This document shows positions 1 through 6,804 of a stretch of DNA of 7,843 bases, in pieces. Origin of the DNA: Deltaproteobacteria bacterium. GTDB taxonomy: Bacteria; Desulfobacterota; GWC2-55-46; DRQE01. The stretch is from contig DRQE01000029.1 in assembly GCA_011371515.1 (NCBI GenBank), forward strand, positions 1-7,843, written 5' to 3'. Both the position numbers and the translations under genes were made by a program. The notes beneath the pieces were generated by a model, which was not told the origin of the DNA, did no database searches, and saw only the letters and a program-made list of their open reading frames with translations. Position 1 is the stretch's first letter; each line of letters begins with the position of its first letter.

Positions 1-1
1 A

Positions 2-94
2 CCTCTCGACATGAGTGTGGAGGATGCCTTCAAGGTTATAATGTCAGGAGGCATTGTGGTTCCAGAAGAGAAGAAAAAGACCGATATAGTATAA
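2..94 (+). CDS. DUF502-like membrane protein, C-terminal end (partial)
   Basis: The window opens inside a reading frame of 30 codons that ends at TAA (92-94). The peptide contains [20 protein letters not shown] followed by a charged tail rich in lysine and glutamate. This block resembles the conserved C-terminal end of DUF502 family proteins as I remember it ([10 protein letters not shown] then a SGG-VVP turn). They are small bacterial membrane proteins of unknown function. Everything upstream is outside the window, so membrane segments cannot be checked. The stop lies 19 bases before the transketolase start on the same strand, so it may be cotranscribed with the sugar-phosphate operon. Recognition rests on a short stretch, so the family name is likely but not certain. 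Confidence 0.6.
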   Translation, partial: PLDMSVEDAFKVIMSGGIVVPEEKKKTDIV

Positions 95-113
95 AAACAC
101 ATGTGAGGTTCCT

Positions 114-2120
114 ATGAAAGATATAGACGCACTCTGTATAAACACCATAAGGTTTCTTGCCGTGGATGCGGTAGAAAGGGCAAAGTCGGGACACCCTGGG
201 ATGCCGATGGGAGATGCTCCCATGGCGTATGTGCTCTGGACGAGGTTCTTAAGGCACAACCCAGCCAACCCCTACTGGCCGGGTAGAGACCGTTTTGTAC
301 TCTCTGCCGGACATGGCTCGATGCTTCTGTATTCGCTACTGCATCTTACAGGCTACGAGCTTTCACTTGAAGAACTCAAGAACTTTCGCCAGTGGGGTAG
401 CAAAACTCCGGGGCACCCTGAATACCACCCAGAGATAGGTATTGAGACCACCACAGGCCCACTTGGACAGGGCTTTGCCAATGGGGTTGGCATGGCGATG
501 GCTCAAAGATACCTTGCCGAGCGCTACAACAGGCAAGGCTTCCCGCTCTTCGATTACAACATATATGCCATAGTGAGCGATGGGGACATAATGGAGGGTG
601 TATCAAACGAGGCGGCAAGTATTGCAGGGCACCTGAAACTCGGAAGTCTGGTATACCTTTACTCGGACAACAGGATAACCATAGAGGGCTCAACAGAGCT
701 TACCTTCACAGAGGATGTTGAGGCAAGGTTTCGGGCACTGGGATGGCACACCCAGAGGGTGGATGGATACGACCTCGATGCCATAGAGGCTGCCATAAAG
801 GAGGCAAGGGAGACAAAAGACATGCCCTCTATTATCCTTGTCAGAACCCACATAGGCTACGGCAGCCCACACAAGCAGGACACCCCTGATGTGCACGGTG
901 CTCCACTGGGTAAAGAAGAGGTCATTGCAACCAAGAAACATCTGGGCTGGCCCCTTGAGCCAGAGTTCTACATACCTGATGAGGTGCTCACACACATGAG
1001 AAAGGCGGTAGAAAGGGGTAGAGAGCTTGAAGAGAGCTGGCAGAGGTTGTTTGACGAGTATGCTGAAAAATACCCCGAGCTTGCAGCAGAGATAAAGGGG
1101 ATTATAAAGGGCAACCATCCTTCAGACTGGAAGGAGCTTCTGCCACAGTTCAGCCCCGAAGATGGCGGGGTTGCAACGAGAAAGGCATCTGGAAAGGTGT
1201 TGAACAGTATTGCCGAGAAGACACCCTTCCTTATAGGTGGCTCTGCTGATCTTGCCCCATCGAACAACACATACATGAAGGGGGTTGGAGACTTTCTGCC
1301 CAATGGTGTGGGAAGAAACATCCATTACGGCATAAGAGAGCACGCCATGGGTGCAATAATGAACGGGCTGGCACTGGCAGGGCTTGTGCCCTTTGGCGGG
1401 ACATTCCTTGTGTTCTCAGACTACATGAGGCCTGCCATAAGGATGGCAGCCATGTCAGGGCTACATGTGATATATGTGTTCACCCATGATTCAATAGGGC
1501 TTGGTGAGGATGGTCCAACACACCAGCCGATAGAACACATAGCCTCTCTCAGAGCCATGCCCAACCTTGTGGTCATAAGACCTGCTGATGCCAGTGAGAC
1601 CGTTACCGCATGGAAGGTTGCCCTTGAAAGAAAGGATGGACCTACTGCACTTCTTCTTACCCGACAGGGTGTGCCTGTCATAGACAGGGCTAAGTATGGT
1701 TGCTCGAGCCCCGAAGACCTTGAAAAGGGCGCCTATGTTATCGCAGACTGCGATAACACCCCGGAGCTCATTCTTATAGCAACAGGCTCAGAGGTCCATC
1801 TTGCGCTTGAGGCGTGGCAGAGGCTCAAAGAGAAGGGGATAAGGGTAAGGGTTGTAAACATGCCGAGCTGGGAACTCTTTGAGATGCAGGATAAAGAGTA
1901 CAGAGAAGATGTGCTGCCCCCGAGTGTTAGGGCAAGGGTCTCCATAGAGGCAGGCTCAACCCTTGGATGGCACCGCTATACAGGCTATGAAGGGGTAACC
2001 ATAGGTATAGACAGGTTCGGTGCCTCGGCACCATACAAGATTCTATTTGAGAAATTCGGATTTACTGCCGAGAATATAGAAAACGAGGCACTGAAGTTAC
2101 TCGAGAAGATGAGGTCATGA
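114..2120 (+). CDS. tkt: Transketolase
   Basis: Thiamine-diphosphate enzyme of the non-oxidative pentose phosphate pathway; it moves two-carbon ketol units between sugar phosphates in the cytoplasm. The 668 residues match the usual full length. The ThDP/metal motif begins at SDGDIMEG (155-162) and ends near SDN (184-186). The active-site histidines of the E. coli enzyme have counterparts at H27 (SGHPG), H67 (GHGS), H101 (PGHPE), H261 (DVHGAP) and H470 (GPTHQP). The catalytic glutamate is E409 in IREHAMG. Phosphate-binding counterparts are R356, S383 and R517 (LLTRQG). The ThDP, pyrimidine and C-terminal domains are all present. A GAGGT ribosome site (105-109) sits 4 bases before ATG. The stop overlaps the pgi start by ATGA, implying translational coupling. 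An unusual perfect palindrome lies within the gene at 1736-1758. Function is very secure. Confidence 0.97.
   Translation: MKDIDALCINTIRFLAVDAVERAKSGHPGMPMGDAPMAYVLWTRFLRHNPANPYWPGRDRFVLSAGHGSMLLYSLLHLTGYELSLEELKNFRQWGSKTPGHPEYHPEIGIETTTGPLGQGFANGVGMAMAQRYLAERYNRQGFPLFDYNIYAIVSDGDIMEGVSNEAASIAGHLKLGSLVYLYSDNRITIEGSTELTFTEDVEARFRALGWHTQRVDGYDLDAIEAAIKEARETKDMPSIILVRTHIGYGSPHKQDTPDVHGAPLGKEEVIATKKHLGWPLEPEFYIPDEVLTHMRKAVERGRELEESWQRLFDEYAEKYPELAAEIKGIIKGNHPSDWKELLPQFSPEDGGVATRKASGKVLNSIAEKTPFLIGGSADLAPSNNTYMKGVGDFLPNGVGRNIHYGIREHAMGAIMNGLALAGLVPFGGTFLVFSDYMRPAIRMAAMSGLHVIYVFTHDSIGLGEDGPTHQPIEHIASLRAMPNLVVIRPADASETVTAWKVALERKDGPTALLLTRQGVPVIDRAKYGCSSPEDLEKGAYVIADCDNTPELILIATGSEVHLALEAWQRLKEKGIRVRVVNMPSWELFEMQDKEYREDVLPPSVRARVSIEAGSTLGWHRYTGYEGVTIGIDRFGASAPYKILFEKFGFTAENIENEALKLLEKMRS
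203..226. repeat. Inverted repeat with a one-base bulge near the start of tkt
   Basis: The arms ATGGGAG and CTCCCAT flank the triplet ATG, and a second arm pair GCC/GGC continues the stem after a single unpaired G. The stem is therefore 10 pairs with one bulge. It lies 90-113 bases into tkt, over codons for the conserved segment PMGDAPMA. Because the protein motif is conserved, part of the symmetry may come from codon constraint. Function, if any, is unknown. Confidence 0.4.
1736..1758. repeat. Perfect 23-base odd palindrome inside tkt
   Basis: The arms TGTTATCGCAG and CTGCGATAACA are exact reverse complements around one central A, giving 11-base arms. The site encodes residues VIADCDN of transketolase, in the linker before the C-terminal domain. 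As DNA it has the size and symmetry of a dimeric repressor operator. As RNA it could form a 10-pair stem with a GAC loop. Within a 7.8 kb window a perfect repeat this long with almost no spacer is unlikely by chance. No matching regulator gene is present in the window, so its role is unknown. Confidence 0.75.
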
Positions 2121-3748
2121 TAACCGTAAAGTACCATCTTAAAGAGTACACCCCCGAGATACAGAAGAAGCTGAATGAACTGAAAGAGCAGGCTTTCGTA
2201 GAGAGGCTCTCCAGAAAAGATGCCACCCTGTGGAAAGAAGACCCCTCTACAATAGAGCAGATAAAAGGGGCACTTGGCTGGCTCGATGTTACGGGTTTCT
2301 CAAGAAAGATGCTTCCCTCCATGTACAGCCTCACAGAAGAGGTCAGAAAGGAGGGGATAACCGATGTGCTGCTTATAGGGATGGGAGGGTCAAGCCTTGC
2401 TCCGTTGATGTTCTCCAAGGTGTTCGAGAGGGCAGAAGGAATGCCAGCCCTTACAGTTATAGACACCACAGACCCGCACCACATAAGAGATATTACAGAA
2501 AGGCTTGATCCAGAGAATACCCTCTTCATAGTTGCCAGTAAATCAGGCACAACCCTTGAGGTTCTCACCCTGTTTGAACACTTCTACGAGAGAACAAAAC
2601 AGAAGGTTGGCGATGAGGCGGGAAAACACTTCGTTGCAATAACAGACGAGGGCACGAGACTCACAGAGATTGCACGCCAGAAAGGGTTCAGAGAGACCTT
2701 TATAAACCCTTCTGACATAGGTGGCAGATACTCTGCCCTATCCCTTTTCGGGCTTCTGCCCGCCACCCTTATGGGTGTGGATACGGAAAGGCTCCTTCTT
2801 GAGGCAGAAAAGATGCTCGAGGACTGCCTTGGCATGGCAGACCAGTCGCCCGGGCTTGTGCTTGGAGCCACCATGGGAGTTCTTGCCCTTATGGGCAGAG
2901 ACAAGCTCACATTCCTCACCACAGAGAAGATCGGCTGGTTTGCCCTGTGGCTGGAGCAGCTCATAGCAGAAAGCACCGGCAAGGAGGGTAGAGGAGTTGT
3001 GCCCATAGCCCTTGAGCCCCCTGCTGAAAGGTACGGTAGCGATAGACTCTTTGTATCCATAGGGCTTGCTGACAGGATGCCAGAGCTTCCAGAAGCTGCC
3101 AAGGACCATCCGATAGTTGAGATAGAGCTTGGAGATGTATACAGCATAGGGGCTGAGTTCGTAAGGTGGCAGGTGGCTACAGCCTGCTGCGGGGCAGTGC
3201 TTGGCATAAACCCCTTCGACCAGCCCAATGTGGAAGAGACGAAAAGACGCACAAGAAGGATGCTCGAAGAGGGCATACACCTTCCAGAGCCTGTAAGAGA
3301 AGAAGAGCTCTTTACCATATACTCTGCCACGGAGGTTGAAGAGTTCTTAAGCTCCATAAAAGAGGGCTGGTATACAGGGCTTCTTGCCTATATACCTCCT
3401 GATAGGGAGGAGTTCTACCACGAGCTTGAGCCCATACGGGCGCTTATTACCGAAAAGTTGGGTGTTGCCACACAGTTTGGCTATGGTCCAAGATACCTGC
3501 ACTCAACAGGCCAGCTTCACAAGGGTGGCACACAGGATGCAGCATTCATAATCATAACACACACCCCAGAAGTAGACATCCCCATACCCCACAGAGACTA
3601 CACCTTTGGCAACCTCATCCTCTCCCAAGCATTTGCAGACATGGAGAGCCTTGAGAAGAGGGGAAGAAAGGTGCTGCTTTTCAACCTTAAGAAGCTATCC
3701 CCAGAAGCACTCAGAAGAGTGGGTGATTTTATAAGAGATAACATATAG
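2117..3748 (+). CDS. pgi: Glucose-6-phosphate isomerase (type seen in transaldolase-Pgi fusions)
   Basis: Interconverts glucose-6-phosphate and fructose-6-phosphate in the cytoplasm, linking glycolysis/gluconeogenesis to the pentose phosphate pathway. The 543 residues contain two SIS sugar-phosphate folds. Visible motifs are GMGGSSLAP (88-96), SKSGTTLE (141-148) in the phosphate site, GGRYS (202-206), ESTGKEGRG (285-293) with probable catalytic E285, and [12 protein letters not shown] (365-376) ending in a probable catalytic lysine. A further block, [17 protein letters not shown] (455-471), lies in a C-terminal extension. From memory this layout matches the isomerase half of bifunctional transaldolase/Pgi proteins more than the E. 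coli Pgi, but no transaldolase half is fused here. The ATG overlaps the tkt stop, and a GAGGT ribosome site lies inside the last tkt codons. Isomerase function is secure; the exact catalytic assignments are inferred. Confidence 0.94.
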   Translation: MITVKYHLKEYTPEIQKKLNELKEQAFVERLSRKDATLWKEDPSTIEQIKGALGWLDVTGFSRKMLPSMYSLTEEVRKEGITDVLLIGMGGSSLAPLMFSKVFERAEGMPALTVIDTTDPHHIRDITERLDPENTLFIVASKSGTTLEVLTLFEHFYERTKQKVGDEAGKHFVAITDEGTRLTEIARQKGFRETFINPSDIGGRYSALSLFGLLPATLMGVDTERLLLEAEKMLEDCLGMADQSPGLVLGATMGVLALMGRDKLTFLTTEKIGWFALWLEQLIAESTGKEGRGVVPIALEPPAERYGSDRLFVSIGLADRMPELPEAAKDHPIVEIELGDVYSIGAEFVRWQVATACCGAVLGINPFDQPNVEETKRRTRRMLEEGIHLPEPVREEELFTIYSATEVEEFLSSIKEGWYTGLLAYIPPDREEFYHELEPIRALITEKLGVATQFGYGPRYLHSTGQLHKGGTQDAAFIIITHTPEVDIPIPHRDYTFGNLILSQAFADMESLEKRGRKVLLFNLKKLSPEALRRVGDFIRDNI

Positions 3749-3764
3749 GAAATCTTAAAAACAT

Positions 3765-3770
3765 GGAGGT
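3765..3770 (+). promoter_or_regulatory. Ribosome binding site of gnd
   Basis: GGAGGT lies 9 bases before the ATG at 3780, in the 31-base gap after pgi. It is a strong Shine-Dalgarno match, so gnd can initiate independently rather than relying on coupling to pgi. No convincing promoter is seen in the gap. Confidence 0.75.
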
Positions 3771-3779
3771 AATAAGGCT

Positions 3780-4688
3780 ATGCAGGTAGGCATGGTTGGG
3801 CTTGGCCGTATGGGTATGAATATGGCAAGAAGGCTCGTGGAGGAGGGGCACACCGTTTACGGATACAACAATACACCAGAGAAGATAAGGGAGGCAGCAA
3901 ATTACGGAATAAGAGGGGCAAACTCTCTTAAAGAGCTTGCCCTGTCACTTGAGCCACCAAGGGTTGTGTGGATAATGGTGCCCCACGGAAAGCCTGTGGA
4001 CGATGTCATAGAGGGGATTAAAGACTATCTGGAAAAGGGCGATATTATAATAGATGGGGGTAACTCCTACTACAAGGAGGCCATAAGAAGGGCTGAAGAG
4101 CTTGAAAGAGAAGGCATACACTTCGTGGATGTGGGAACAAGCGGTGGTATATGGGGGCTCAAAGAAGGCTATTGCCTTATGATAGGTGGAAAGAAAGAGG
4201 TCTACCAGCACCTTGAACCAATATTCAAAAGCCTTGCCCAGAAGGATGGCTACCTCTACTGTGGCAGAACTGGAGCAGGACACTTCGTAAAGATGGTCCA
4301 CAACGGAATAGAATACGCCATGATGGAAGCCTATGCAGAGGGGTTTGAGCTTATCTGGGCATCGCCATACAGAGATGGGATAGACTTTGCGAGACTTTCC
4401 AATCTGTGGAACCATGGAAGTGTTATAAGGTCATGGTTGCTGGAGCTAATAGAGCTTGCGTTCAAGAAGGATGCTCACCTTGAAAGCCTCCGTGCCTATG
4501 TGGAGGACTCAGGTGAGGGCAGGTGGATGGTGAAAGAGGCGGTGGACATGAGCGTGCATCTGCCTGCAATAACGGAATCGCTTTTCAGAAGGTTTCGTTC
4601 AAGGGTGGAAGACTCCTTTGCAGAAAGGCTTCTTGCTGCCATGAGAAGAGAGTTTGGTGGACACAGTGTTAAGGAGAAGAAAGACTGA
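3780..4688 (+). CDS. gnd: 6-phosphogluconate dehydrogenase, decarboxylating, short (YqeC/GndA-like) type
   Basis: Oxidatively decarboxylates 6-phosphogluconate to ribulose-5-phosphate and CO2 while reducing NAD+ or NADP+. The 302 residues match the short family (about 300), not the 470-residue E. coli Gnd. The Rossmann motif GLGRMG is at 7-12. The substrate site shows IDGGNSYYK (91-99) and VDVGTSGGIWG (116-126). The catalytic helix GAGHFVKMVHNGIEY (165-179) carries K171, N175 and E178. DSGEGRW is at 243-249. The short family usually has an Asp after the second strand, typical of NAD+ use; here the loop reads YNNTPEK (29-35), closer to the NRT of NADP+ enzymes but lacking the Arg, so the cofactor is uncertain. 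It is the third operon gene. The start is supported by GGAGGT and by the Rossmann strand beginning at residue 2. Confidence 0.93.
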   Translation: MQVGMVGLGRMGMNMARRLVEEGHTVYGYNNTPEKIREAANYGIRGANSLKELALSLEPPRVVWIMVPHGKPVDDVIEGIKDYLEKGDIIIDGGNSYYKEAIRRAEELEREGIHFVDVGTSGGIWGLKEGYCLMIGGKKEVYQHLEPIFKSLAQKDGYLYCGRTGAGHFVKMVHNGIEYAMMEAYAEGFELIWASPYRDGIDFARLSNLWNHGSVIRSWLLELIELAFKKDAHLESLRAYVEDSGEGRWMVKEAVDMSVHLPAITESLFRRFRSRVEDSFAERLLAAMRREFGGHSVKEKKD

Positions 4689-4704
4689 AAAAGGGGAATA
4701 AGAG

Positions 4705-5721
4705 ATGCCCTATGGCGAGGTGTTCATAGCAGCAGATGTGGGGGGCACGAAGACAGAGCTCGGACTTTTCACCATAAAGAGTGAGCTGCCACATTTAATA
4801 AAGAAAGAGAGATTCCTGAACAGTCAGTTCCGCAGCCTCTTGGAAGTCATAGATAGTTTCGTCAAGAAAGAGAATCTCAAGAACACATCTCTACCATTCC
4901 TTTCACTCGGCATAGCCGCTCCTGTGGGCGATGGTCCCATAAGACTTACCAACATAAACTGGATTATAGATAAAGAGGAGCTCAAAAAAGAGCTCAATGT
5001 TGGAAAGGTATACGCTATAAACGACATAGTGGCATGTGCATGGGGCATACCCCTTCTTCAAGAGGAGGAGCTTTTCACCCTGAACGAGGGCACAAAGAGG
5101 GAGGGCAATATAGCCCTCATATGCGCTGGCACAGGGCTTGGTGAGTCCATCGTGGTCTATAACAATGGCAGATACATTCCTGTGCCATCAGAGGGTGGAC
5201 ATGCAGACTTTGCCCCAGAAAGCCCTGTTGAGGTGGGCTTACTCTTCTACCTGCAGGAGAAGTACGGGCATGTAAGCTACGAGCGGGTTGCCTCGGGGCA
5301 GGGAATAAAGAATATATACGATTTTTTGAGCATGGAAAGGCTCGTTCCCAACAGGATACGGGAAAGGTTCGAAAAGGAGGACCCACCTTCTGTCATAACA
5401 GAAGAGGCCCTAAAAGAGTACGGGGACCTTGCCTGCAGAGAGACCCTTGAGATATTCGTATCCGTTCTGGCACGGGAGGCATCTAACCTTGCCTTGAAGG
5501 GGCTTGCCCGCGGTGGGGTCTATGTGGGTGGGGGCATAGCCCCAAAGGTGTTGAGTGCTATGAAAGATGGCAGATTTATGGCTTCCTTTGTCAGGAAGGG
5601 AAGGTTCAGAGAGTTTCTCGAAGAGTTGCCGGTTCATGTCATACTCAAACCAGAGGTAGTACTTTTTGGAGCAGCCAACTACGGGGTCTCAAGACAGCTC
5701 AACAGAGAGCTCAGGATATGA
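4705..5721 (+). CDS. glk: Glucokinase (E. coli Glk family)
   Basis: ATP-dependent kinase that phosphorylates glucose to glucose-6-phosphate, feeding the isomerase and pentose phosphate enzymes encoded beside it. The 338 residues are slightly longer than E. coli Glk (321). The phosphate-1 motif is ADVGGTKTELG (10-20). The catalytic aspartate is probably D107 in INDIVA. The phosphate-2 motif CAGTGLG is at 140-146. Glucose ligands lie in SEGGHADFAP (162-171, E163 and H166) and in ERVASGQG (193-200, E193). The adenosine loop GGVYVGGGIAP is at 270-280. SEGGHADFAP marks this as the Glk family rather than ROK kinases, whose zinc-binding cysteine motif is absent. It starts 16 bases after gnd with AGGGGA upstream, and its stop overlaps the pgl start by ATGA. 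Confidence 0.94.
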   Translation: MPYGEVFIAADVGGTKTELGLFTIKSELPHLIKKERFLNSQFRSLLEVIDSFVKKENLKNTSLPFLSLGIAAPVGDGPIRLTNINWIIDKEELKKELNVGKVYAINDIVACAWGIPLLQEEELFTLNEGTKREGNIALICAGTGLGESIVVYNNGRYIPVPSEGGHADFAPESPVEVGLLFYLQEKYGHVSYERVASGQGIKNIYDFLSMERLVPNRIRERFEKEDPPSVITEEALKEYGDLACRETLEIFVSVLAREASNLALKGLARGGVYVGGGIAPKVLSAMKDGRFMASFVRKGRFREFLEELPVHVILKPEVVLFGAANYGVSRQLNRELRI

Positions 5722-6416
5722 CACCTTCTGTCCATATATGCGACGATCTGGAAGAGCTCAACAGAAGGGCACTCAAGCTCTTTCTCGACCACACCACCGG
5801 AGAGGGCACAAAGACAGTCGTTCTTTCAGGCGGCAGAACCCCTGAGGGTTTCTATCGCCTTCTTGCCAGCAGGTCTGGTGTGGACTGGCAGGGGATACAT
5901 CTTTTTATGGGAGACGAAAGGTGGGTTGCTCCAGACCATCCACACAGCAATTACAGGATGATAAGGGAAAGCCTTCTTTCAGGTATTTCACTTCCTGAAG
6001 AGAACTTTCACAGAATAGAGACCGCCCTGCCACCGCACGAGTGTGCGGAAAGATACGAGAAAGAGGTAAAAGAGTTTTTTGGCGGTAAACCCCACTTCGA
6101 CCTTGTCTACCTTGGTATGGGTAGTGATGGGCATGTGCTCTCCATCTTTCCGGGAGATAGGGCTATCTTTGAGAAGAAGAGGATTGCCGTGGCTGTATCC
6201 ACAGACTTTCGTCCCTCTGGGTGGAGGATAACCCTTACACTTCCTGTCGTTAACATGGCGCAATGTGTGGTCTTCATGGTGGCAGGAAGAGAAAAGGCAG
6301 AGACAGTAAAAAAGGTCATTGAAGAGCCTTCGGGCTCACTTCCTGCAGAGCTTGTAAGACCTGAAAGGGGAGAACTTGTCTGGCTTCTCGACCGGGAGGC
6401 TGGAAGCCTTCTTTAA
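5718..6416 (+). CDS. pgl: 6-phosphogluconolactonase (DevB/SOL type)
   Basis: Hydrolyses 6-phosphoglucono-lactone to 6-phosphogluconate, the second oxidative pentose phosphate step, supplying the substrate of the gnd product. The 232 residues fit the family. Motifs are LSGGRTPEGFY (36-46), MGDERWV (64-70) followed by DHPHSNYR (73-80), LGMGSDGHVLSIFPG (132-146) and VAGREKA (188-194). The usual DGHTAS segment reads DGHVLS here, a conservative change that keeps the histidine (H139). It resembles glucosamine-6-phosphate deaminases because they share a fold, but the DERWV and SNYR motifs favour the lactonase. The ATG overlaps the glk stop; only a weak AGGA precedes it, so translation is probably coupled to glk. 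It is the last gene of the operon, ending 19 bases from the converging cytochrome gene. Confidence 0.94.
   Translation: MTPSVHICDDLEELNRRALKLFLDHTTGEGTKTVVLSGGRTPEGFYRLLASRSGVDWQGIHLFMGDERWVAPDHPHSNYRMIRESLLSGISLPEENFHRIETALPPHECAERYEKEVKEFFGGKPHFDLVYLGMGSDGHVLSIFPGDRAIFEKKRIAVAVSTDFRPSGWRITLTLPVVNMAQCVVFMVAGREKAETVKKVIEEPSGSLPAELVRPERGELVWLLDREAGSLL
6394..6412 (+). terminator. Weak candidate hairpin at the end of pgl
   Basis: AGGCT and AGCCT pair perfectly around a GGA loop, and three more pairs (two of them G-T) can extend the stem to 8. The downstream stretch is only TTTAAG, with no proper T tract, and the hairpin overlaps the last codons of pgl. It could help end transcription between the convergent operons, but the support is slight. 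Confidence 0.2.
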
Positions 6417-6435
6417 GCCATGTGGATGAGCTGAA

Positions 6436-6795
6436 TCAGGGTTGCTTCACATTGGTATGGCACTTGTTGCACATGTATAGGGGGAATGCCCCTATGGAGT
6501 CATGACATGCAGGGGTGCCACAGAACTGTCCATCCATGTTTGCCTTCATGGACATATCGTTAGCCCCCCGTTTGTCTTTGAATATGGAGGGATGACACTC
6601 CTCACACTGGTAGAGCTCTTCGTGGCGCGTGTGGGGAAAGACTACTGGGCCCACGCCAGCCTCTTTCATGCTGTCGAGCTTGTCGTCGAAGACCATGTCC
6701 CCAAGTCCACCTGCACCAGTGGATGCAGGTGGACTTACGAGGGACAGGACGAAAATAGCTGATATGGAAAAGATGATGTATCTTAGAGCTTTCAT
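6436..6795 (-). CDS. Periplasmic triheme c7-type cytochrome, third of three
   Basis: A small exported electron carrier of 119 residues. Residues 1 to about 24-28 form a Sec signal peptide (MKALRY, hydrophobic core, then SPPASTGA), placing the mature protein in the periplasm. One c7-type triheme domain follows. FPHTRH (53-58) supplies two free histidines, CEECH is at 64-68, CGTPACH at 92-98 and CNKCH at 109-113. The middle haem motif is CX4CH instead of CX2CH, from two extra residues relative to the sister genes. M83 aligns with a methionine conserved in all three domains and may be an axial ligand. The start lies 9 bases after the previous cytochrome gene, in frame with it, and has no clear ribosome site, so coupling is likely. 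A strong inverted repeat covers codons 20-31. The electron donor and acceptor are unknown. Confidence 0.9.
   Translation of the reverse strand: MKALRYIIFSISAIFVLSLVSPPASTGAGGLGDMVFDDKLDSMKEAGVGPVVFPHTRHEELYQCEECHPSIFKDKRGANDMSMKANMDGQFCGTPACHDSIGAFPLYMCNKCHTNVKQP
6703..6736. repeat. Perfect 13-base inverted repeat (strong mRNA hairpin) in the third cytochrome gene
   Basis: The arms AAGTCCACCTGCA and TGCAGGTGGACTT are exact reverse complements separated by 8 bases. In the mRNA of the cytochrome gene (- strand) the loop UCCACUGG can add a C-G and a G-U pair, giving about 15 pairs closed by a CACU tetraloop. It lies 60-93 bases after the start codon and encodes SPPASTGAGGL, the end of the signal peptide and first mature residues. 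No T tract follows on either strand, so it is not a terminator. It could slow ribosomes during export, be an RNase site, or bind a protein; none of these is shown. Confidence 0.8.
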
Positions 6796-6804
6796 TCTAC
6801 GCTA

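Noticed and set aside
2738..3280. Second antisense open frame of 180 codons within pgi
   Set aside because: Another shadow frame of pgi; cysteine- and tyrosine-rich, with no family features or ribosome site of note.
2584..3357. Long open frame of 257 codons antisense to pgi
   Set aside because: It is serine-rich with no recognisable motif and lies opposite a clearly real pgi. It follows from codon bias of the sense gene.
4978..4995. GAGCTC-AAAAAA-GAGCTC in glk
   Set aside because: Two self-complementary hexamers on Glu-Leu and Lys codons; simple sequence rather than a functional element.
4705..5721. Possibility that the kinase is a ROK-family sugar kinase or repressor
   Set aside because: The zinc-binding cysteine motif of ROK proteins is absent, and SEGGHADFAP with INDIVA fits the E. 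coli Glk family.
6324..6337. GAGCC-TTCG-GGCTC hairpin with a stable tetraloop in pgl
   Set aside because: Only five pairs and no T tract, well inside coding sequence; more likely chance than a terminator.
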